A stretch of 64,000 nt of DNA, taken from JACMLD01 sp047602295 (GTDB taxonomy: Bacteria; Bacteroidota; Bacteroidia; Chitinophagales; Chitinophagaceae). Both the position numbers and the translations under genes were made by a program. The notes beneath the pieces were generated by a model, which was given only the letters and a program-made list of their open reading frames with translations, was not told the origin of the DNA and made no database searches. This document shows positions 1 to 6,200 of the stretch, piece after piece (the first letter of the stretch is position 1; each line of letters opens with the position of its first letter). The DNA lies in contig JASGHP010000001.1 in assembly GCA_047602295.1 (NCBI GenBank), forward strand, positions 2,046,001 through 2,110,000, written 5' to 3'.

Positions 1-504
1 CTGGTTCCTACTTATCCTGATTTACCTATGGAAGATGTGTACCCGCGCACAGAAGATACCAGTCTGCGTGAAATATACCTCCATGAGATAGGGAAGGGGC
101 GTGTTGTGTATATTCCGGGTGATATCGATCGTTCTTTCTGGCAGATGATGAACAACGATCATGGAAAACTTTTACGCAATGCATTTGAATGGGCATTAAA
201 TGAGAAGCCGATTGTAAAAGTGGAAGGCCCGGGAGTAATAGATGTAAGCGTGTGGCGGCAACAGCAATCAATGACAGTACACTTGGTAAACCTAACTAAC
301 CCCATGATGATGAAAGGGCCTTTCAGGGAGTTGATCCCAGTAGCTGCAACTGTTCATATACAAGTACCAGCGAGCAAGAATGTAAAATCGGTACAATTAT
401 TAATGGCTGCCACAAAGCCGGCGTTTACAATCAGCAATGGCGAGGTGTTGATAAAAGTGCCGATAATAACTGACCATGAAATAATAGCATTGGATTTTGC
501 ATGA
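1..504 (+). CDS. C-terminal fragment of a large glycoside-hydrolase-like protein (5' end outside window)
   Basis: The reading frame is open from base 1 and stops at 504, so this is the last 167 codons of a longer gene. Residues such as GKGRVVYIPGDIDRSFW followed by LLRNAFEWAL resemble the beta-galactosidase trimerisation-like (glutamine-amidotransferase-like) domain at the end of many Bacteroidota glycosidases, including the hypothetical glycosyl hydrolase 6 type. The last 90 residues look like a beta-sandwich (VWRQQQSMTVHLVNLTNP), common as a terminal domain there. The catalytic part lies upstream and cannot be judged. No T9SS sorting domain is present. The next feature is the tRNA locus promoter 130 bp downstream. 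The family assignment is inference from motif resemblance. Confidence 0.6.
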   Translation: MVPTYPDLPMEDVYPRTEDTSLREIYLHEIGKGRVVYIPGDIDRSFWQMMNNDHGKLLRNAFEWALNEKPIVKVEGPGVIDVSVWRQQQSMTVHLVNLTNPMMMKGPFRELIPVAATVHIQVPASKNVKSVQLLMAATKPAFTISNGEVLIKVPIITDHEIIALDFA

Positions 505-632
505 GATAATGATGAAAACAAAACAGACAGCCCGGAAGATAAATTTTAACGCAGGTCTTGAACTGGTTGCTTTAAAGAGCGTTATAATGGTTTTGTATTT
601 AACAAATAGCTTAAAATAAATCTGAAAAACAT

Positions 633-662
633 TTTGCTAAAAGTTGAAAACACTTATCTTTG
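633..662 (+). promoter_or_regulatory. Bacteroidota-type promoter of the tRNA-Asp locus
   Basis: TTTG at 633-636 and TATCTTTG at 655-662 are separated by 18 bases. This matches the primary sigma factor consensus of Bacteroidota (TTTG, then TAnnTTTG). The predicted start site near 668 lies about a dozen bases upstream of the deleted tRNA copy and about 100 bases upstream of the intact tRNA-Asp, so it should drive both. Confidence 0.75.
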
Positions 663-680
663 CCGTCCCTTAACGGGGAT

Positions 681-721
681 GGATTGGTGGGAGGTCGCGG
701 GTTCGAGTCCCGTCCAGTCCG
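681..721 (+). pseudogene. internally deleted tRNA-Asp copy
   Basis: Bases 681-688 equal the first 8 bases of the intact tRNA-Asp, and 690-724 equal its last 32 bases plus 3 bases beyond it (copy at 813-847). The D arm and the whole anticodon arm are missing, a net loss of 33 bases, so it cannot work as a tRNA. It sits where the first gene of a promoter-tRNA array would be expected. It could instead be a duplicated tRNA 3' end left by an integrative element. The sequence does not decide between these. Confidence 0.8.
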
Positions 722-770
722 CAAATAAAAGTTCTTTAAAATAATTTATCAATATTTGATATAAATTTTT

Positions 771-844
771 GGATTGGTAGTTCAGTTGGTTAGAATGCCG
801 CCCTGTCACGGCGGAGGTCGCGGGTTCGAGTCCCGTCCAGTCCG
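771..844 (+). tRNA. tRNA-Asp(GTC)
   Basis: A full cloverleaf can be drawn. The acceptor stem is 771-777 with 837-843 (one G-T pair), with discriminator G at 844. The anticodon stem CCGCC (798-802) pairs with GGCGG (810-814), and the loop CTGTCAC carries anticodon GTC at 805-807. The T arm contains GGGTTCGAGTCCC. The CCA end is not encoded. A hairpin terminator follows within 7 bases. This is the only intact tRNA gene found in the window. Confidence 0.96.
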
Positions 845-850
845 CAAGTA

Positions 851-878
851 GCCTCACGAAAGTGGGGCTTTGTTGTTT
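851..878 (+). terminator. terminator after tRNA-Asp, abutting the nuclease start codon
   Basis: GCCTCAC (851-857), a GAAA tetraloop and GTGGGGC (862-868) form a 7-bp stem followed by TTTGTTGTTT. This is a compact intrinsic terminator for the tRNA transcript. The T-rich tail ends exactly at the ATG of the GIY-YIG gene at 879. The same 34-base block recurs at 1247-1280. Confidence 0.75.
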
Positions 879-1148
879 ATGGCCTATTATGTTTATATTA
901 TTCAAAGTGAAGCAAACAATAGCTTCTATAAAGGTTTTTCAGAAAATCCTTCGCAAAGAATTATTCAACACAACGCAGGTGAGACTTACAGTACAAAGCA
1001 TCTTGTTCCATGGAAATTGATTTATGTGGAAGAAATTCCGTCAAAAAAAGATGCATTGATTCGGGAAAAGAATTTGAAGAAGGCTACTCGTGAAAGAATT
1101 ATTGCATTGCTGAATCACCCAAAGAACATTGTACAGCGATTTATTTGA
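879..1148 (+). CDS. small GIY-YIG nuclease-domain protein (copy 1)
   Basis: An 89 aa protein consisting only of a GIY-YIG domain: YVYIIQS (the GIY position), FYKGFSENP (the YIG position, here YKG), the arginine in SQRIIQHN, and the glutamate in ALIREKNLKK, which matches the catalytic Glu of the family. Such single-domain proteins resemble the UvrC N-terminal domain and are often labelled UvrC-like, but there is no UvrC body. The in-phase TTG codons at 870 and 873 lie in the terminator tail, so ATG 879 is preferred; it is where the paralogue also starts. There is no ribosome binding site, and expression would need read-through of the tRNA terminator. A paralogue lies at 1276. The role is unknown; a mobile or tRNA-associated endonuclease is a possibility. 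Confidence 0.8.
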   Translation: MAYYVYIIQSEANNSFYKGFSENPSQRIIQHNAGETYSTKHLVPWKLIYVEEIPSKKDALIREKNLKKATRERIIALLNHPKNIVQRFI

Positions 1149-1150
1149 AA

Positions 1151-1246
1151 GCACCCGTTAATTCAGTTGATTAAAATGCTTCCCTGTCATCCCCACAGCA
1201 TTGTGGGGAAGGGTTCGAATCCTCCCCACAATGCTGTGGGGACAGC
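1151..1246 (+). pseudogene. tRNA-Asp-like fossil with a palindromic insertion
   Basis: Bases 1155-1189 keep the D-arm-like stretch TTAATTCAGTTGATTA and CCCTGTCA as in tRNA-Asp, and 1210-1221 keep a T-arm-like GGGTTCGAATCC. In place of a normal anticodon arm there is a self-complementary 20-base block (1190-1209, CCCCACA GCAT TGTGGGG). Its reverse complement follows the T arm at 1223-1242. The acceptor stem is not recognisable, so it is not a functional tRNA. It occupies the same place before terminator plus nuclease as the intact tRNA does before copy 1, which implies duplication of the whole unit. Confidence 0.6.
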
Positions 1247-1247
1247 A

Positions 1248-1275
1248 GCCTCACGAAAGTGGGGCTTTGTTGTTT
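1248..1275 (+). terminator. second copy of the GCCTCAC-GAAA-GTGGGGC terminator
   Basis: Stem 1248-1254 with 1259-1265, loop GAAA, tail TTTGTTGTTT. It is identical to the block at 851-878 and again ends at the ATG of a GIY-YIG gene. Confidence 0.65.
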
Positions 1276-1506
1276 ATGGCTTATTATGTTTACATACTTC
1301 AAAGTGAAAAAGGCTACTCTTATTACAAAGGCTTTTCTGAAAATCCATTACAGCGGTTAGATCAACACAGCAACAAAGAATCTTTTTACACCGCAGCTAA
1401 AGCACCTTGGAAGATTGTATACCTGGAAATATTACAAACTAAACGAGAGGCTCTCATCAGAGAAAAAGCATTAAAAAAATATTCTCGCTCCCAAATTCAA
1501 CTATAA
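1276..1506 (+). CDS. small GIY-YIG nuclease-domain protein (copy 2)
   Basis: A 76 aa paralogue of the protein at 879. It starts with the same MAYYVYI and contains YYKGFSENP, LQRLDQHS and ALIREKALKK, so the catalytic Arg and Glu positions are kept. It is 13 residues shorter at the C-terminus. An upstream in-frame ATG at 1201 would translate the tRNA-like fossil and the terminator, so ATG 1276 is the better start. The two coding sequences have diverged far more than the 34-base leader they share, suggesting the leader is under constraint or is exchanged between copies. Function is unknown beyond the nuclease fold. Confidence 0.72.
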   Translation: MAYYVYILQSEKGYSYYKGFSENPLQRLDQHSNKESFYTAAKAPWKIVYLEILQTKREALIREKALKKYSRSQIQL

Positions 1507-1511
1507 TTGAT

Positions 1512-1808
1512 ATGAGAAGTAATTCATTATATATCCGCCAGAAAAAAACTGGCGGAAGGATTGTGATTCCCCTACTCAAACAATCTGCCAGCATTTTCTC
1601 TGAATTGTTTGCCAGCAATAGCACACTAAGTCCTAATCCCGAATTTGATCAAAATATAAAAACAATCGGAAGACTAGGTGGCATTTACGAATTAATTACT
1701 TTTAGTCATAAGAAAGGAACGACTATAGTTGAAACAACAAAAGCAAAACCCGAAAAATTATGGCCAACAAGGCATGTGCTTTACATTTATGATTACTCTT
1801 TTTATTAA
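1512..1808 (+). pseudogene. degenerate tyrosine recombinase (integrase) fragment
   Basis: The 98 aa reading frame resembles the middle of the catalytic domain of Bacteroidota phage-type integrases: IRQKKTGGRIVIPLLKQS, then a weak match around NPEFDQNIKTIGRLGGI, then KGTTIVETTKAKPEKLW. In intact relatives this is followed by a SxHxxRRSFAT motif with catalytic His and Arg and later the Tyr nucleophile. Here the frame gives WPTRHVLYIYDYSFY and stops, so the catalytic end is lost by frameshift or truncation. The N-terminal core-binding domain is also absent. It begins 5 bases after the second GIY-YIG gene. A remnant integrase beside a tRNA gene is typical of a decayed integrative element. Confidence 0.6.
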
Positions 1809-2107
1809 CCAACCTGGTTATTGATTGTTATATTTAGCACTGGTTGGATTATGATAGCATCAAGTACGGGAAGCTAAAACCGTATAAGATGTGTTCTCAG
1901 CTTTATTTTTCTTTGGAATGATATAAAGACTATACTGTCTCAATAGACAATCGGTAATTATCTATTATCCACCAAGACCCTTTTTTTACATGGGTTACGT
2001 TTACGTAATCCTTTTGTTTTTTACGCCGTTTTACATCCAATAGATTAAATATAAAAGCCTTTGTAGGTTCAACTTTTAAAAACTTTTTCATTTTCAGTAT
2101 AAAACAA
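1809..2107. other. intergenic, no supported gene
   Basis: About 300 AT-rich bases between the integrase remnant and the terminator of the minus-strand operon. The open frame at 1930-2121 on the minus strand (63 aa) has no signal peptide or family motif and runs into the terminator hairpin, so it is not called. Confidence 0.5.
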
Positions 2108-2134
2108 GAAGCCCCGGTCAATTGCCGGGGCTTC
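2098..2134 (-). terminator. terminator of the 11512-2162 minus-strand operon
   Basis: A perfect 10-bp stem, GAAGCCCCGG (2108-2117) with CCGGGGCTTC (2125-2134), and a 7-base loop. On the minus strand it is followed by TTGTTTT. It lies 27 bases past the stop of the 358 aa gene. Confidence 0.85.
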
Positions 2135-2161
2135 TAGCGTTATCTGTATTATAATTCCTCC

Positions 2162-3238
2162 CTATCTTTTGATAACTATTTTGTGTACTTCACTTCCCTG
2201 GTTGCCTTCTATGCTCAGGGCGTATGTTCCCGCAGGAAACTTGTTTACAAGTATCCTGTTACTGCCGGTGTTTAGCAACTGTGTCACCAGCGTTTGTCCC
2301 AACGCATCAGTAAGTGTAGCAATTTGCTTACCTGCTGCTGGTTGCGCTGCGATAACAACATTTACCACATCATTGGCGGGGTTTGGATAAACCTGGATAC
2401 TGCCGTTACCACAGCTTATGTTTAAACCAATGGTTTTACTGTATCCAAAACGGCCGTCGATGTCTACCAACTTAAGGCGGTAGTAAGCTTTACCAGCGGG
2501 AGCCTGGTGCGTGGCGCTGTAACTACTGTTGCTGCCGTTTGCGTTTACGGTTTTTACAGCACTGAAATTAAGGCCGTCTGCGCTGTATTCAACAATGTAG
2601 TTTTTAAAATTGGTCTCCTGCGCTACACTCCAGTTAAGATTAGCCTGACAGGAAGTGGCCGTGCCGCTAAACGATAACATTTGTACAGGCAAGGTTGCCA
2701 CTACGCTGATAGTGCGGTCTGCATTATCGTCTGTTGTTACAGTGTTGCCCACAAAACTACCCTGTAGGGCAACGTACGCATTATTGATTGTTACCGGTGC
2801 CGGGCCACCGATTTTTTTACCCGTTACTGAGTAAGTAACGAGGTATTCATCCTGCGGGGCGTCTATTGTGTTAGCTAACATGCCTTGATGGTCTCTTAAC
2901 ACAATTACCAAAGTTGTTCCCGAAACCGTTCGGCTGTATTCATACAAACCAGTGGTTGCAGTGCCTGCAGGCGGCATGAAATTGCCTGGGCTAACATCTA
3001 ACAGGTCAAAGGGTAGGTTGATGGTCCACTCCTCTTTTTCAGCGGGAATAGGATCATCTCCGTTGTTGCCCAACTTAAAGGTCAACGTAGCGCCACCGTT
3101 TAGCGGAACCGGGTCCGCACTCGTGGTAACACCTGAGCACAGCGGGTTTGCCGCCTGGTTTTGTGCCTGCCCGAAAGCCCCGGAAAACACAAGGCAAACA
3201 AGCAGCATCAGCATCACCATTTTAAAGTTATGTTTCAT
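2162..3238 (-). CDS. secreted protein with T9SS type A C-terminal sorting domain
   Basis: 358 aa. Residues 1-23 form a signal peptide (MKHNFKMVMLMLLVCLVFSG). Residues about 30-180 form a DUF11-like beta-sandwich (GATLTFKLGNNGDDPIPAEK...WTINLP) that is closely similar to the whole N-terminal part of the protein at 13210-13998. Residues about 185-275 are an FnIII-like domain (NLNWSVAQETNFKNYIVEYS...YYRLKLVDIDG). The last 80 residues start with VYPNPANDVVNV and end in a basic KIVIKR, the hallmark of a Por secretion system sorting domain, so the protein should be exported by T9SS and anchored at or released from the cell surface. It is the last gene of a three-gene operon, 20 bp after the 1805 aa gene. 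It is the only one of the three with a recognisable sorting domain. Confidence 0.85.
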   Translation of the reverse strand: MKHNFKMVMLMLLVCLVFSGAFGQAQNQAANPLCSGVTTSADPVPLNGGATLTFKLGNNGDDPIPAEKEEWTINLPFDLLDVSPGNFMPPAGTATTGLYEYSRTVSGTTLVIVLRDHQGMLANTIDAPQDEYLVTYSVTGKKIGGPAPVTINNAYVALQGSFVGNTVTTDDNADRTISVVATLPVQMLSFSGTATSCQANLNWSVAQETNFKNYIVEYSADGLNFSAVKTVNANGSNSSYSATHQAPAGKAYYRLKLVDIDGRFGYSKTIGLNISCGNGSIQVYPNPANDVVNVVIAAQPAAGKQIATLTDALGQTLVTQLLNTGSNRILVNKFPAGTYALSIEGNQGSEVHKIVIKR

Positions 3239-3258
3239 TTTAAATTGATTTTTGATGT

Positions 3259-6200
3259 TTATAATCCGGCAACAATTCTTGAATAAGAGTTATTCAAACT
3301 GTTGCTGTCATATGTTTTGGTAGCATCTCCAAAAATGCTGACAGTAATATTACCCGAGCTTGCACCCGCTTTTTCTATCCTTGTTACCGTCAAACCTATC
3401 AGTGAGAAGCCACCTGCTTTGATGTTGGCACCAGGCACCATCCTCAGTGAAATAGATGTTGCTGTTGGCGTGCCAACCACCTGCCAGTTGCTATTGTTTA
3501 CGGTTACAGCGGCAAGTCCAGCCGGGGTTGCTACTGATTGGGTGCTGTTGTAGGTAGACAATTGATATCCTACCGGAACAGTTATCCTGATTGCAGCAAT
3601 TCCGCTGGCTGTGGCTACATTATTTATCTCATCTATTTCTACTACAAAATCCTTTGAAGTATTAGTGATAAATGAGTTGTCGCCCAACCTTATAGCCGGT
3701 GTTAAATCCGGTGCGCTGAATGGCAATACTGTAACATGTAGTGTAGCCATTGCACATGCCTGTGGTGTTCCATTATCGCATGTATTGTATGGCAGGTCTA
3801 CTGTGCCAACAAAACCACTGGTTGGTGTGAATGTATAGCTACCGTCGGTGTTTAGTATAAACCTTCCTCCCGCTGTGATGATGTTCTGCGGTGTTACCGT
3901 TTGTTTATCACCCTGCGGGTCACTGTCGTTTGTTGACACATTACCTTTCGCAATAGAGCCATACGGCGTTACCACATAATCATCTACAGCTACAGTTGTA
4001 TTTACTGCACCTGCAGGAGTAACGGTAATGATTACACTGGCAGTTGCACACAAACCACTCGGCGTTTCACAAACCTGGTAAGTAAGTGTATCGTTGCCCA
4101 CAAAATCCTGTGCCGGTGTATAAGTAATCGTTCCGTCTGCATTCACATCTGCTCTTGCACCGGTATTTACACCAGTAATGTTCGTTGGCAGACCTAATAC
4201 GCCACCTGGATTACCCGGACCATCGTTGTCTTTCACACGAACTGTTACCGGAGTATTCACCTTCGTGGTAGCCAAATCAAGATTTGCTACCGGCGGGTTG
4301 GTACCTATAGTAGGATCTGTAACCGTAATCACCAATGGAATTTTAGGACAAGGAGCAGCCTGACCTGGTACGCAAACCGGAACAAGGTAAGTGTACACAC
4401 CTGGCTTGTCTGTAGTGAATGTATATTTTCCATCTGGTCCCATGCCAATTTGAGGATGAGCATCTGATGGACCGCCTGTTGGCGTGCCCGGATCTCCATA
4501 CTGTGTACCTGCTGGCACTACGTCATTAGTGCTTACATTACCAGGTATCAGTAAATTAACCAAGCCTACGTTTACGTCTGGTACCAATTTTATTGGCGCC
4601 TGTGGTTGAACCACTACGTGCAGCGTTGCCATTGCACATGCTTGCGGTGTTCCGTTATCGCATGTATTGTATGGCAGGTCTACTGTACCAGCAAACCCAC
4701 TGGCCGGTGTGAAGGTATAGCTGCCATCATTGTTCAACACAAACTTGCCTGCTGCTATTGTTATACTTTGTGCAGTCACTGTTTGTGCATCACCCTGCGG
4801 ATCGCTATCGTTTGTTTTCACATTACCGCTAACCGCAGTATTGTTTGGTGTGGTTGCGTAATCATCCACAGCCACTGTAGTGTTTGTTGCACCAGCAGCA
4901 TTAATAGTGATGATCACATTTGCTGTTGCACACAAACCACTTGGTGTTTCACAAATCTGGTAGGTTAGTGTATCGTTGCCTACAAAATCTCTCGCTGGTG
5001 TATAGTTAATGGTTCCGTCATTATTTGCCGTTGCCATTGCACCGTTATCTACACCAGTTATATTCTTGGGCAAGCCCAATACGCCACCAGCATTACCCGG
5101 GCCATCGTTGTCTTTTACACGAATGTTTACCGCGGTATTCACTTTCGTGGTAGCTAAATCAAGATTAGCAATTGGCGGATTGATAGCCGAAGCCGGATCC
5201 GTTACTGTAATTACCAATGGAACTTTAGGGCAAGGTGCTGCCTGGCCTGGTACGCAAACTGGTACAAGATAGGTGTACACACCTGGCTTGTCTGTAGTGA
5301 ACGTATAAGTTCCATCGTTCTTCATGGTAATAGTTGGATTAGCATCTGTGGGGCCGCCTGTTGGCGTACCCGGATCACCATAGGTTGTACCTGATGGTAC
5401 GATATCATTGGTGCTCACATTACCCGGTACTGGTTTATTGATTAAACCTACGTTTACATCCGGTGTAAAAATGGAGGTAGTACAGCTTGTCGGAGACGCT
5501 ATTGTTATAGTCTGCGGAGTACAACCAGAAGCTGTTGCAGTCAATACCAGGTTAGTACCCACTGGTATATTAGTAACTGCTGTTGCAGACAATGTACCTG
5601 CTGATACTGTTATTACAGCGCCATTAGGATTTACAATGTTTACACTGTAGGTAGCGCCGTTACAGATAGCTGCACTTACACTCACACCAGCTGTAGCACA
5701 AGATGTGGTACAATCTGCAGGAGAGTTCACTGTTACTGATGCATTGCAGCCACCTGCTACTGTTGCAGTCAGTGTTACATTGGTACCGATAGCGATACCT
5801 GTTACCGTATTGCCGCTCACTGTACCTGCAGATGCAGTTACCGTTGCGCCTGCTGTTGCTGCGAACGCCACACTGTAAGTACCTGTACCCTGGCATACGC
5901 CCTGGCCTGCACTGATAGTAGGTGTTGTACAACCTGTAGGCGGATTGGTGCAATTGGTTGGTGAAGCAACTGATGCAATAGTAGTTGCACAACCGTTCAC
6001 TGAAGTTGCAGTCAACACGAGGTTAGTACCTGTTGGTACTGTTACAGTGTTGCCGGAGATAGTACCTGCTGATGCAGTTACTGTACCGTTGCTGCTGAAG
6101 TTTACCGTATAGTTAGTACCGTTACATACAGCAGATGATACTGTAAGCAATGGAGCTGCTTTAGACGGAGATGTTATTGTTATAGTCTGTGGGGTACAAC

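Noticed and set aside
654..905. Minus-strand frame giving DWTGLEPATS peptides
   Set aside because: It is the antisense of the tRNA-Asp copies, a well-known false gene type.
1930..2121. 63-codon minus-strand frame
   Set aside because: It overlaps the operon terminator, with no signal or domain and no start context.
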